This document shows positions 34,551 to 43,134 of a DNA stretch of 64,000 bases, piece after piece; position 1 is the stretch's first letter, and each line of letters starts with the position of its first letter. Under the pieces are notes generated by a model, which saw nothing but the letters and a program-made list of their open reading frames with translations, did no database searches and was not told the origin of the DNA. The translations under genes were made by a program, and so were the position numbers. Source of the stretch: Halobellus inordinatus (lineage in GTDB: Archaea; Halobacteriota; Halobacteria; Halobacteriales; Haloferacaceae); the NCBI RefSeq assembly GCF_024464655.1, contig NZ_JANHAV010000001.1:124001-188000 (forward strand), given 5' to 3'.

Positions 34551-34672
34551 GATCCGAGCAACGACCCGCGCGGTGTTAATTGTGTGCGGTTCACGGCAGG
34601 CCGCCCGCCCCGGTGCGCGCCGGCGTCGGCCCGTTGCCACACGCTTAACTTTCTGCCCGGGGTGGTCCGAGT

Positions 34673-36163
34673 ATGCGATTCGATCGACGGTCCGGGGTCT
34701 TCCTCCACGTCACCTCCCTGCCCGGCCCACACGGCATCGGCGACCTGGGCCGCGGCGCCCGCACGTTCCTCGATTGGCTCGCGGACGCAGCGCAGTCGTA
34801 TTGGCAGTTCTGCCCGGTCGGCCCGACGGCGTCGGTCCACGGCGACTCGCCGTACCAGGCGTACTCCGCGTTCGCGGGGAATCCGCTGCTCGTCAGCCTC
34901 GACCGACTCGTCGACGCCGGGTATCTGGACGAGGCGGACCTCGAACCGGTCCCCTCGTTCCCGGCGCACGACGTCGAGTACGACCGCGTCCGCGAGTACA
35001 AAACCGAGACGTTGCGGCTCGCGGCCGAGCGGTTCCACGCCGACGCGGACGACGCCGACCGCGAGGCGTTCGCGGCGTTCCGCGAGCGCGAGTCGACCTG
35101 GCTCGACGACTACACGCTGTTTATGGCGTTGCGAACGCGGTACGACGGCGCGTGGACGTCGTGGCCCGAACCGGTCCGGACGCGCGAACCGGACGCGCTG
35201 GTGACCCACCGCGAGGAGTTGGCTGACGAGGTGGCCTACCGCGAGTTCGTCCAGTTCGTCTTCGATCGGCAGTGGCGTTCGATGCGAGAGTACGCCAGCG
35301 AGCGCGGCATCGACCTCGTCGGCGATCTCCCCATCTACGTCGCGCTCGACAGCGCCGACGTCTGGGCGAACCCGGAGGCCTTCGATCTGACCGACGACCA
35401 CGAGCCGGCGGCCGTCGCCGGCGTCCCGCCGAACCCCGGCGACGAGGGCCAGCGCTGGGGGAATCCCGTCTACGACTGGGACGCGCTCTCGGAGACCGGA
35501 TACGACTGGTGGCTCGCGCGACTCGAACGCCTCCTCGAACTCGTCGACGTCACGCGTATCGACCACTTCAAAGGGTTCGACGAGTACTGGGCGATCCCCG
35601 CCGACGCCGAGTCGCCGGCGGCGGGCGAGTGGCGCGACGCGCCGGGCGAGGACTTCTTCGAGACCGTCGAAGCGGAACTCGGCGAACTACCGTTCGTCGT
35701 CGAGGATCTCGGGTTCCTCGATCAGGGGCTCGTCGACCTCCGCGAGCGCTTCGACTTCCCGTCGATGCGCGTGCCTCACTACGCCGACTGGTGCCGCGAG
35801 GGCGATATGTACCAGCCGATGCACTACCCCGAAAACAGCGTCGGCTACACCTCGACGCACGACACGAACACCCTCGTCGGGTACTACGACGCGCTCCCGC
35901 CGCGCCAGCGCGACTGCCTCGAGTACAACATCGGCGCGGACGGCTCGGAGATCCACTGGTCGATGATCGAGGCAGTCTGGCGCTCGGACGCCGTGCTCGT
36001 CTTCACGACGATGCAGGACGTCCTCGGCCTCGACAAGCACGCGCGATTCAACCGCCCGGGAACCGCGCTGGGCAACTGGACGTGGCGCTGCACCGACGAG
36101 GCGTTCGAAGACGACACCGCGGCGCGGCTCGCGCGCGTCACCGACGAGCACATCCGGAACTGA
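34673..36163 (+). CDS. malQ: 4-alpha-glucanotransferase (GH77)
   Basis: 496 residues, normal for bacterial-type MalQ. Catalytic motifs: the nucleophile Asp in TRIDHFKGFDEYW (about residue 297), the acid/base Glu in VEDLGFLDQG, and the transition-state Asp in STHDTNTLVGYY. VGDLPIYVALDSADVWANPE is the family-typical 330 loop. It transfers maltodextrin units between glucans, part of starch or glycogen breakdown. It diverges from the SDR gene with 122 bp between start codons; a short promoter stretch (cgcttaactttctg) lies about 25 bp upstream. Confidence 0.93.
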   Translation: MRFDRRSGVFLHVTSLPGPHGIGDLGRGARTFLDWLADAAQSYWQFCPVGPTASVHGDSPYQAYSAFAGNPLLVSLDRLVDAGYLDEADLEPVPSFPAHDVEYDRVREYKTETLRLAAERFHADADDADREAFAAFRERESTWLDDYTLFMALRTRYDGAWTSWPEPVRTREPDALVTHREELADEVAYREFVQFVFDRQWRSMREYASERGIDLVGDLPIYVALDSADVWANPEAFDLTDDHEPAAVAGVPPNPGDEGQRWGNPVYDWDALSETGYDWWLARLERLLELVDVTRIDHFKGFDEYWAIPADAESPAAGEWRDAPGEDFFETVEAELGELPFVVEDLGFLDQGLVDLRERFDFPSMRVPHYADWCREGDMYQPMHYPENSVGYTSTHDTNTLVGYYDALPPRQRDCLEYNIGADGSEIHWSMIEAVWRSDAVLVFTTMQDVLGLDKHARFNRPGTALGNWTWRCTDEAFEDDTAARLARVTDEHIRN

Positions 36164-36247
36164 GCACTACGCTCCCCGCCGCCCAGTTCCCACCCGCTCC
36201 TCGACGCATCGAAACCCCGATACGCGCCTGGGCCGTCCACTGTCTCG

Positions 36248-37171
36248 ATGACGTTCGAATCCGGCGCGATCCCGCTCTCCTCGATCCCCGGGCCGTTCGA
36301 TCTCCAGGCGACGCTCGAAAGCGGCCAGTCGTACCTGTGGGACAGCGCCGACGGACGGATGTACGAGTCGATGGACGTCTACGGCGGCGACGCGTGGTAC
36401 GAGACGGTCGTGCCGCCGGTCGACGGCGTCACCGACGAGGACGTCGTCGTCCGCGTCCGCCAGCGTGACGGCGACTTGGAGTGGGAGGCGACGACCGACC
36501 CCGTGCCGCTTTTGACGCACCTCCTGCGCCTCGACGACGACCTCGACGCGATCTACGCGGCGACGCCCGACGACGACCTCATTGAGCGCGCCTACGACGC
36601 CTACCGCGGGATGCGACTCGTCCGCGACCCGCCGTTTCCCTGTCTCGTCTCGTTCATCTGTTCGGCGCAGATGCGCGTCTCGCGGATCCACGGGATGCAG
36701 ATGGCGCTCGCCCGCGAGTTCGGGACGCACCACGACGTCGACGGCGAGGCCTTCGAGGCGTTCCCGACGCCCGAGCAGTTGGCCGCACAGAGCGAGGACG
36801 ACCTCCGCGACCTGAAACTCGGCTACCGCGCGCCCTACGTACAGCGGACCGCAGAGATGGTCGCCGGCGGAGAGGCTCACCCGAGAGAGGCGGTCGGTCG
36901 CGACTACGAGGACGCCCGCGAGTATCTGACGCAGTTCGTCGGCGTCGGCGACAAGGTCGCAGACTGCGTGTTGCTGTTCTCGCTCGGCTATCTGGAGGCG
37001 GTCCCACTCGACACTTGGATACAGGGCGCCATCGCCGAGCACTTCCCCGAGTGCGACCGCGGCAACTACACCGAGACGTCGCGCGCCCTCCGCGAACGTC
37101 TCGGCGGCGAGTACGCCGGTTACGCCCAGACGTACCTCTTTTATTACCTCCGCGCTCGCGGCGACGACTGA
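36248..37171 (+). CDS. 8-oxoguanine/alkyladenine DNA glycosylase (OGG-like, HhH-GPD)
   Basis: 307 residues. The N-terminal beta domain of Ogg1 type (about 1-110) precedes the helix-hairpin-helix core with SFICSAQMRVSRIHGMQM and the HhH motif FVGVGDKVADCVLLFSLG. Lys236 and Asp255 (in PLDTW) are the catalytic lysine and aspartate of bifunctional glycosylase/lyases. The combination is that of OGG1-class enzymes, which remove 8-oxoguanine. The mixed AlkA class is the alternative. It is 84 bp downstream of malQ on the same strand. Confidence 0.85.
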   Translation: MTFESGAIPLSSIPGPFDLQATLESGQSYLWDSADGRMYESMDVYGGDAWYETVVPPVDGVTDEDVVVRVRQRDGDLEWEATTDPVPLLTHLLRLDDDLDAIYAATPDDDLIERAYDAYRGMRLVRDPPFPCLVSFICSAQMRVSRIHGMQMALAREFGTHHDVDGEAFEAFPTPEQLAAQSEDDLRDLKLGYRAPYVQRTAEMVAGGEAHPREAVGRDYEDAREYLTQFVGVGDKVADCVLLFSLGYLEAVPLDTWIQGAIAEHFPECDRGNYTETSRALRERLGGEYAGYAQTYLFYYLRARGDD

Positions 37172-37245
37172 CCGGCGATCGGTTTGATCGGATATTGGTA
37201 TCGATCGGCGAACCTTTGATGCCACGGGCGACCGTACTATCCTGT

Positions 37246-37734
37246 ATGGACTGCAGAGTCGTCGTCGAGGCCGCGATACCGGTGTACGACGTGACGACGC
37301 CCGACGAGGCGATCCGGATCGCCATCTCGAAGACGGGCGAGATGCTGAATCCGGATCTGAGCTACGTCGAGATCTCGATGGGTTCGCGCACCTCGCCCGA
37401 CGGCGAGGAACTCCCGCCAGCGTTCATCGCGGCCGACGAGGCGCTCGTCGCGCTGGAACTGGAGATGACGGTCTTCAACGTCGAACAGGAGGAACACGCC
37501 TCCCGGATCGCCCGGAAGGAGATCGGCCAGCGGCTCGAAAACGTCCCGCTGAAGGTTCTCTCGGTCGAGCCCGTCGAGGAGGGTGACGAGACCGACGAGG
37601 ACGCGACAGGCGAGGACGAATCCAACGAGCACGGCAGAAACGGCGCGGACTCCGAGACCGAAGACCGATCGACCGACGATTCGGGAGACGACGACCTCAT
37701 CCCCGAGTTCGACGACCTCGTCGAAGACGGCTGA
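37246..37734 (+). CDS. UPF0212 (DUF555) family protein
   Basis: 162 residues from ATG 37246 (MDCRVVVEAAIPVYDV); an ATG nine codons upstream is also in frame but family members begin about here. The conserved core RIAISKTGEMLNPDLSYVEI and FIAADEALVALELEM leads into RIARKEIGQRLENVPLKVL. It is followed by about 60 acidic disordered residues. Family role unknown, though it is conserved across euryarchaea. It lies 74 bp after the glycosylase. Confidence 0.85.
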   Translation: MDCRVVVEAAIPVYDVTTPDEAIRIAISKTGEMLNPDLSYVEISMGSRTSPDGEELPPAFIAADEALVALELEMTVFNVEQEEHASRIARKEIGQRLENVPLKVLSVEPVEEGDETDEDATGEDESNEHGRNGADSETEDRSTDDSGDDDLIPEFDDLVEDG

Positions 37735-37830
37735 TCGGCGTTGCGGACGGGTGGCCGCGCGGTTCTTCTCTCCAGAGATGTATCCGTGACAGCCGACAGT
37801 ATCGTGGGGCTGCAGTACTCACCGCGAGAC

Positions 37831-38202
37831 ATGGCGAACGAGACGCTGTACGATCGACTCGGCCAACGCGAGGGGATTCGCACCGTCGTCGACGACTTCT
37901 ACGACCGACTCGTCGCGGACGAGGACATAGGCCCGTTCTTCGAGGACGCTGACGTCGAACGTCTCCGACAGACACAGACCGACTTTCTGTGTGAGGCCGC
38001 AGGTGGGCCCGAAACGTACGACGCTGCTCCGATCCGCGAGGCGCACCTTCACGTCCCGTTCACTGAGGAGCATATCGAGCGCGCTATCGAGCACCTCTCG
38101 GATAGTCTTGACGCGTTCGACGTTCCGGAAGACGACGCCGCGAAAGTCGTGCAGGCCGTCGCGGCGTACGAGGAAGAGTTACTGGCGCGCGCGGACCGGT
38201 GA
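37831..38202 (+). CDS. Truncated hemoglobin, group I type
   Basis: 123 residues from ATG 37831 (MANETLYDRLGQREGIRTVV). TrHb features: FYDRLVADEDIGPFF (B helix region), QTDFLCEAAGGPETY (E helix with GGP), and the proximal His in PIREAHLHVPFTEEHIE. Such globins bind O2 or NO and may protect from nitrosative stress. The distal residue at position B10 appears to be Tyr (DDFYDRL). The rest is a single C-terminal helix region ending EEELLARADR. Confidence 0.88.
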   Translation: MANETLYDRLGQREGIRTVVDDFYDRLVADEDIGPFFEDADVERLRQTQTDFLCEAAGGPETYDAAPIREAHLHVPFTEEHIERAIEHLSDSLDAFDVPEDDAAKVVQAVAAYEEELLARADR

Positions 38203-38338
38203 GCAGGCGACTACAGACGCGATCGTAGGTAGATCGGATGCGACGCGCGTGGGTGCGCCGGCGGACGACGGCCCCGTGTGTCGCTGTGGCTATCGCTCTG
38301 AGACGTGGTGTGCGGAGGATGCGGCGAGTCGTCGGGGG

Positions 38339-38575
38339 TCAGTCGGCGGCGGCTGCGACGCGGTCCTGCTCGACTTCGTCCATCGAGGAGGTGATTCCTT
38401 TGACTAGTTTAAAAACAGCGGCTTTGTGATCGGTTTTCGACTTGTGAATCGAGGTCGGTCGGACGCCGAGTTCATTGTATGCTTCGAGCGAAACTTCCTC
38501 GTCTTCCCACGCTTCGACCTGTGTGTGTACTTCCGCAAGCAGGCCGTGAAGGTGGATGAGCTCCTGCTTCTTCAT
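38339..38575 (-). CDS. UPF0058 family protein
   Basis: 78 residues, MKKQELIHLHGLLAEVHTQV..., all helical, with EVSLEAYNELGVRPTSIHKSKTDHKAAVFKLVKGI. This family is typical of euryarchaea and Sulfolobus-like organisms; function unknown. ATG 38575 is supported by a TATA-like aatatatt at 38601-38608, about 28 bp upstream, fitting a leaderless message. Confidence 0.88.
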   Translation of the reverse strand: MKKQELIHLHGLLAEVHTQVEAWEDEEVSLEAYNELGVRPTSIHKSKTDHKAAVFKLVKGITSSMDEVEQDRVAAAAD

Positions 38576-38600
38576 GAGCAAAAGTCTGTTGAGACTCGAA

Positions 38601-38610
38601 GAATATATTA
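38601..38610 (-). promoter_or_regulatory. TATA box for UPF0058 gene
   Basis: The sequence taatatattc on the minus strand is centred about 30 bp before the ATG of the UPF0058 gene. It is one of the clearest AT-rich boxes in this region. Confidence 0.6.
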
Positions 38611-38863
38611 CTATCCTGAGTCTCGTTAACACGGGCCTGCCGAATATCCCGATGAAACGCCCCGAATCGACCGATTTCAGGTCGACAATGATGAAGGATT
38701 CCGGGACAGCCCACCGACCATCCGGTTATTATTGGTCGAGTGTCATTAGTCGTTATACTGTTCTATACATCAGGGCCGTAAAAAGTGTTTCTAGAGATAC
38801 ACGAACCACGACAGGACCGACAGTATATGAACGCTTTACACGACGCGGCCCCATAACGAGGGT

Positions 38864-39271
38864 ATGGACTACGACGATCAACTCGACCGCGCACTCGACC
38901 AGTCGCCCGACATCGCCGAAGGTGGAGACCGGTTCGAGGTCCCGGATCCGGAGGTCCGCCAGGAGGGCAACGCCACGGTCTGGGAGAACTTCGAGTCGAC
39001 GCACGACCGGCTCGCGCGCGAGCCGGATCATCTGGTCCGGTTTCTGCAGTCGGAGCTCGGGACGAGCGCGCAGATCGACGACCGCGGCCGCGCGCGCTTC
39101 ACGGGCGACTTCAAACAACGGCGGGTCGCGGAGGCGCTCGAAACGTACGTCGACGACTTCGTCACGTGCAGCGAATGCGGATCGCCGGACACGCGACTCG
39201 TCGAAGAGCGCGGCACGACGATGCTGAAATGCGACGCCTGCGGCGCGCTCTCGACGGTTCCTGACCTCTGA
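38864..39271 (+). CDS. Translation initiation factor aIF2 subunit beta
   Basis: 135 residues. The N-terminal part binds the gamma subunit. The alpha/beta core has LVRFLQSELGTSAQIDDRGRARFTGDF, and the C-terminal zinc ribbon has CSECGSPDTRLVEERG and CDACGALSTV. It forms part of the aIF2 complex that brings Met-tRNAi to the ribosome. A TATA-like ctttacac lies about 28 bp upstream of the ATG. The 288-bp intergenic gap to the UPF0058 gene holds only promoters and weak hairpins. Confidence 0.95.
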   Translation: MDYDDQLDRALDQSPDIAEGGDRFEVPDPEVRQEGNATVWENFESTHDRLAREPDHLVRFLQSELGTSAQIDDRGRARFTGDFKQRRVAEALETYVDDFVTCSECGSPDTRLVEERGTTMLKCDACGALSTVPDL

Positions 39272-39361
39272 TACGGTCGCGAGGACGGACCTGGGTCGCC
39301 CCGAAGTCCGTAGCACGATGCCAGTCGCGTCTGCCGCGGGCCGTCGGCACAGCCTGCTGGT

Positions 39362-39541
39362 TCACTCGAACTGTTTTACGGTGTCGAGGTCGCGTTCGGT
39401 CCGCATAAACTCCGCGAGCCGACGGGTCGCACCGCAAGAAGAGCACGTGTAGTTTTCACGGTGATTGGGTAGCGACGTCGGCTTCGCCTCCCAGCCTTTC
39501 CCGCATTCAGGGCACAGCAGTCGGACAAACGCTTCGACCAT
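39362..39541 (-). CDS. Small zinc-ribbon protein
   Basis: 59 residues: MVEAFVRLLCPECGKGWEAK followed by KPTSLPNHRENYTCSSCGAT and RRLAEFMRTERDLDTVKQFE. Two CxxC pairs (Cys10/Cys13 and Cys33/Cys36) form a one-ribbon zinc site. No longer reading frame covers it, and the Cys spacing supports it as real. It is convergent with aIF2-beta and follows tfb on the minus strand. Function unknown; small zinc ribbons of this type are common in haloarchaea. Confidence 0.75.
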   Translation of the reverse strand: MVEAFVRLLCPECGKGWEAKPTSLPNHRENYTCSSCGATRRLAEFMRTERDLDTVKQFE

Positions 39542-39733
39542 AGCCCAATCGACTCCCGGTACGTCAATAAAGGTTGTTGCGCCGGCACCGTCGGCAGACG
39601 AATAGCTGCCCGACAGGGGGCTGTCTCGGGCCGCTCGACGGGAACCGTCTCGGGCCGTTCGTCCGCGTGGACGATTCGGTCTGTCCCGTCTCCTCCCGAT
39701 TCGCTACGTCCTTTCTCGGCGCTGCGTCGTCGC

Positions 39734-40801
39734 CTACGCGAGCATCCCCGGGTCGTCGACCTCGAGGAGTTCTTTGTACCGGTTACGGATCGTGACCTCG
39801 GAGACGTCGGCGACCTCGCTGACCTGGCTCTGGGTCACCTTCTCGTTGGTGAGCAGGGCGGCCGCGTAGACGGCCGCGGCCGCGAGGCCGACCGGCGACT
39901 TCCCCGAGTGGATCGCGGCCTGCTTCGCGTTTCGGAGCAGCTGTCGCGCCTGTCGTTCGGCCTCGTCCGAGAGGCCGAGTTCCGAGGCGAACCGGGGGAC
40001 GTACTGTTCGGGGTCTGCGGGCTCGACTTCCAGTTTGAGCTCGCGGACGACGTAGCGGTACGTCCGAGTCAACTCCATCTTGTCGACGCGCGAGACGCGC
40101 TCGATCTCGTCGAGCGAGCGGGGCGTCCTGGCCTGTCGGGCCGCGGCGTACAGCGCGGCGGTTGCGACGCCCTCGATCGAACGGCCGGGAAGTAGGTCCT
40201 CGCTCAGCGCGCGGCGGTAGATGACCGACGCGGTCTCCCGGACGTTCTCCGGGAGGCCGAGTGCCGAGGCCATCCGGTCGATCTCGCCGAGCGCCTGTTT
40301 GAGGTTGCGCTCTTTCGAGTCGCGCGTGCGGAAGCGCTCGTTCCACGTGCGGAGGCGTTGCATCTGCTCGCGCTGTCGCGACGACAGCGAGTTGCCGTAG
40401 GCGTCTTTGTTCTGCCAGCCGATGTTGGTCGACAGCCCCTTGTCGTGCATCAGATTCGTCGTTGGCGCGCCGACGCGAGATTTGCGGTCGCGCTCGGCGC
40501 TATCGAAGGCCCGCCACTCCGGACCGCGGTCGATCGAGCCCTCGTCGACGACGAGACCACAGTCCGCACAGACCGTCTCGCCGCGGGCTTCGTCGGTGAT
40601 GAGCGTGCCGCCACACTCAGGGCAGACGTGCTCTTCTGCTTCGGTCTCCTCTTCGTGGGCGTGCTCTTCGTCGCTCTCGGTGCGTTCTCCGTCGGTTCGC
40701 GTTTCAGTGTTGTGGGTTGTCACTTGTGTATCGTCCTCGCGTTCGTCTGCTTGCCGTGTGCTACGGCCCGCTACGTGCTCTCTGGTGCGTGTGTCACTCA
40801 T
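39734..40801 (-). CDS. tfb: Transcription initiation factor B (TFB)
   Basis: 355 residues. After an acidic tail of about 55 residues come a zinc ribbon (CPECGGTLITDEARGETVCADC) described by its four Cys, the B-finger region (RGPEWRAFD), linker, and two cyclin repeats (about 155-240 and 255-350) with RSIEGVATAALYAAARQARTPR and GKSPVGLAAAAVYAAALL. The C-terminal HTH (VTQSQVSEVADVSEVTIRNR) binds the BRE. Haloarchaea have many TFBs that may select promoters with different TBPs; this is one of them. Confidence 0.95.
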   Translation of the reverse strand: MSDTRTREHVAGRSTRQADEREDDTQVTTHNTETRTDGERTESDEEHAHEEETEAEEHVCPECGGTLITDEARGETVCADCGLVVDEGSIDRGPEWRAFDSAERDRKSRVGAPTTNLMHDKGLSTNIGWQNKDAYGNSLSSRQREQMQRLRTWNERFRTRDSKERNLKQALGEIDRMASALGLPENVRETASVIYRRALSEDLLPGRSIEGVATAALYAAARQARTPRSLDEIERVSRVDKMELTRTYRYVVRELKLEVEPADPEQYVPRFASELGLSDEAERQARQLLRNAKQAAIHSGKSPVGLAAAAVYAAALLTNEKVTQSQVSEVADVSEVTIRNRYKELLEVDDPGMLA

Positions 40802-40884
40802 GATGGGGAGGGGGTTCGTTCGCGACCGGGAGGAATAAGATAGAGTCCGGCCCGAACTGACCTTACTATCTGTAAGTACCAGAA

Positions 40885-40894
40885 GTATTTAAAC
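40885..40894 (-). promoter_or_regulatory. TATA box upstream of tfb
   Basis: gtttaaatac on the minus strand with a purine-rich BRE-like caaaatg before it. The distance to the tfb ATG is about 85 bp, so the message would have a leader of about 60 bases. A second TATA-like gtatatatag lies further up at 40989-40998. Confidence 0.6.
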
Positions 40895-40936
40895 ATTTTG
40901 GCGACCGAAAGCGGATTATTCACGATCTTTGAGCCT

Positions 40937-40952
40937 CAATACGCGAGTATTG
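40937..40952. other. Hairpin with GCGA tetraloop downstream of corA
   Basis: Perfect 6-bp stem caatac / gtattg closing a GCGA loop (GNRA class), 73 bp beyond the corA stop on the same strand. It could be the corA terminator stem or part of a 5' leader for tfb. The intergenic space here (40802-41024) has no gene. Confidence 0.45.
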
Positions 40953-41024
40953 GCCCTCGAACGATCTGACGCTGGTGGACTGCCAAGACTATATATACGT
41001 TCCGAAGGTTGTGGAGGTCGTCGC

Positions 41025-42023
41025 TTAGAGCCAGCCCTCTCGCCGGAAGTGGAGGAGCAATATCGCCGTGACCAGTCCCATCCCGACGACGACAGCGGGA
41101 TAGGCGTACGGCCACGTCAGCTCCGGGAGGTTCGTCGCGTGGTCGCCGAAGTTCATCCCGTAGACGCCAACGACGAACGTCAGCGGGATGAAGATCGTCG
41201 CGACGACAGTCAACCGCTTCATCACGTCGTTCGTCGATTGGGAGACGACGTTGAGGTAGATATCGCGCGTCCCACGCGTGAGATCCCGGTACGTCTCGGT
41301 GAGATCGACGATCTCGACCAAGTGGTCGTAGACGTCACGGTAGTACTTCTCCATCGGCTCACTGACACGTTCGGCGTCGCCACGCGCCAGCGTCCCGACC
41401 GCCTCCCGCATCGGCCAGACGACTTTTCGGAACGAGAGGAGGTCCCGACGGACGGCGTTGAGGCCCTCGATGAGTTCCTCGTCCGGTGTCGAGAGGATCG
41501 CTTCCTCGATCTCCTCGATGGTGTCGCCGACGGTGTTGAGTAGCTCGAAGTAGTCCTCGACGGTGTGGTCGATCACCCGGTAGGCTGCGAAGTCCGGCCC
41601 CTGTTTCAGCGTCCGACCCTCTTGATTCTCGACGGACTGCCAGACGTCGGAGACGACGGCGACGTAGCCGTCCTCGGCGGTCACCGTCACGAGCCAATCG
41701 TTGCCCAGGAACAGGCCGATCGGCTGCGTCCGGATCTCCTCGTCGAACGTCGTCTCGCCTCGTTCGAGCGCGACCGTCTTCACCAGGACGAACGTGTGCC
41801 CCTCGAACTCCTCTCTCTTCGGCCTGACGTCGCCGCGAACGTCCTCCATCTCTAGCGGATGTAACGAGAACGCCTCGGCGACCATCCGCTCTTCCTCTCG
41901 TGTCGGGGCACTCACCCGGACCCACGTCGTCCCAGGGGCTTCGCGTGCCGCTCGGAGATCCGATTCAGTCTCGATCGCGTGGTGTTCGACGCGTCCGACG
42001 TCGTAGACGATCGCCGAGATCAC
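41025..42023 (-). CDS. corA: CorA-family magnesium/cobalt transporter
   Basis: 332 residues. The cytoplasmic funnel (about 1-265) has HPLEMEDVRGDVRPKREEFEGHTFV and RPKxE motifs; the pore signature YGMNF appears near residue 293, between the two C-terminal transmembrane helices (about 270-290 and 305-325). These proteins import Mg2+ or transport other divalent metals. It is preceded by an overlapping small membrane protein gene (ATGA), so the two are translationally coupled. Confidence 0.93.
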   Translation of the reverse strand: MISAIVYDVGRVEHHAIETESDLRAAREAPGTTWVRVSAPTREEERMVAEAFSLHPLEMEDVRGDVRPKREEFEGHTFVLVKTVALERGETTFDEEIRTQPIGLFLGNDWLVTVTAEDGYVAVVSDVWQSVENQEGRTLKQGPDFAAYRVIDHTVEDYFELLNTVGDTIEEIEEAILSTPDEELIEGLNAVRRDLLSFRKVVWPMREAVGTLARGDAERVSEPMEKYYRDVYDHLVEIVDLTETYRDLTRGTRDIYLNVVSQSTNDVMKRLTVVATIFIPLTFVVGVYGMNFGDHATNLPELTWPYAYPAVVVGMGLVTAILLLHFRREGWL

Positions 42024-42184
42024 GTCGCCCCACTCCCGTCGTAACTGATGGCGTAGAGCGTCACGCCGACCATCACGCCGACGAGCGTCGCCGACCGTCC
42101 CGGATACGGCGCGGCGACACCGACCGCGTACCCGAGGAGAGCGAGCGCGGTGAGCGAGATCCCGATCAGCCGCGTTCGTCGCAT
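42020..42184 (-). CDS. Small two-helix membrane protein coupled to corA
   Basis: 54 residues, MRRTRLIGISLTALALLGYA, AAPYPGRSATLVGVMVGVTL, then YAISYDGSGAT. Helices at about 5-24 and 31-46. Its stop TGA overlaps the corA ATG as ATGA, showing cotranslation. The basic N-terminus points inside. Not recognised; possibly an accessory to the CorA transporter, by position only. Confidence 0.6.
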   Translation of the reverse strand: MRRTRLIGISLTALALLGYAVGVAAPYPGRSATLVGVMVGVTLYAISYDGSGAT

Positions 42185-42260
42185 AGCTGACACTCTCGGA
42201 GCGAGGACAAAAGCGTTGTTCGGTGCAAAAACAGGTACGGTGCGCGCTTCGGCGTCGTCA

Positions 42261-42339
42261 TACTATCAGACAGAAGTTCGTGAATCATATTGGCACCGAC
42301 GGGGTGCCGATACTTTTCACATAGTTCTGTCTGACACTA
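42261..42339. mobile_element. MITE-like palindromic element B3 (79 bp, TCA duplication)
   Basis: Element core tactatcagacagaa... with TCA at 42258-42260 and again at 42340-42342. The right TCA is exactly the stop codon (TGA on the minus strand) of the lipoprotein gene. Inverted repeats are slightly diverged (atactatcag against atagtgtcag), the central hairpin is ggcaccgacggggtgcc. Same orientation as B1. Confidence 0.9.
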
Positions 42340-42993
42340 TCAGTCCGAGACCGGGTGTTCGAGCGCGCGCATCATCGACAGGACGTTCTCCTCCTCACCG
42401 TCGAGCTGCTGGGGGTAGACGCCGATCGCGAGGACGAAGTCCTCACCGTCGCGGTACTTCGTCACGTGAACGAAGACGTCGATCTCTCGGCCCTCTACGG
42501 TCGCTGTTCCCGCGAACTTCGTCACCGTCGTCTCGGTCCCCTGGACGGTGATGTTCCGTTCGCTCACCTGTCGAATGTCGCTCAGGCCGGAGTAGCGCTG
42601 CTGGACGAACTCGACCAGCCGCGCGTTCGAGAACTGCCCGATCGGGTTGAGGGTCTGGCCGGCGATCTCGACGGCGGGCGTCGAGACCACGGTGAAGACA
42701 CCGAGGCGCGTCTCGCCCAGCGGTCCGAGGTCCAGACTCTTATCGTAGCTCGTGACCTGGTTCGTGGCGACGACGCGGCGTTCCTGGCCGGCGACCTCGA
42801 ACGTCCGGTTCACGGTGATTTCCCGCGTCCCATTCGACTCGTAGCCCGCTTCTTCGACTGCCGAATCAGCGACGGCAGCCGGTTCCGCGGTGAACGTGAG
42901 CGCTTCGCTTCCAGTGAGAAAGCCGATACAGCCGCTCGTCGAGAGCAGGAGCGCGACGGCGACAGCGGCTACCACGCGACGGTTCGATATCAC
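42340..42993 (-). CDS. Secreted lipoprotein (DUF6517-like)
   Basis: 217 residues. A signal peptide with a lipobox (VVAAVAVALLLSTSGC, Cys22) precedes an extracellular beta-rich domain with EITVNRTFEVAGQERRVVATN and YSGLSDIRQVSERNITVQGT. The protein would be lipid-anchored outside the membrane. It resembles haloarchaeal lipoproteins of the DUF6517 group. Function is unknown. Its TGA stop coincides with the 3-bp duplication of element B3. Confidence 0.8.
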   Translation of the reverse strand: MISNRRVVAAVAVALLLSTSGCIGFLTGSEALTFTAEPAAVADSAVEEAGYESNGTREITVNRTFEVAGQERRVVATNQVTSYDKSLDLGPLGETRLGVFTVVSTPAVEIAGQTLNPIGQFSNARLVEFVQQRYSGLSDIRQVSERNITVQGTETTVTKFAGTATVEGREIDVFVHVTKYRDGEDFVLAIGVYPQQLDGEEENVLSMMRALEHPVSD

Positions 42994-43049
42994 GATCGGA
43001 GGTACTCACCCGATCGGGTTTAAATCCGCGGGTCGACCCCGACGTCGAC

Positions 43050-43134
43050 GATAGCAGCATTTGCACGTCGTCACCCGCCCGATCGTCCGACAGTGTACGA
43101 TCGGGTGCGCAATCAGTTGCACACGCTACTATAG
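43050..43134. repeat. Palindromic element A3 (family A, 85 bp)
   Basis: Left end gatagcagcatttgca (two changes from consensus), right end tgcacacgctactatag. The centre is a strong hairpin cccgatcgt / acgatcggg. It is in the A2 orientation. Its last three bases overlap the first bases of element C1, so the two elements abut without spacer. Confidence 0.85.
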
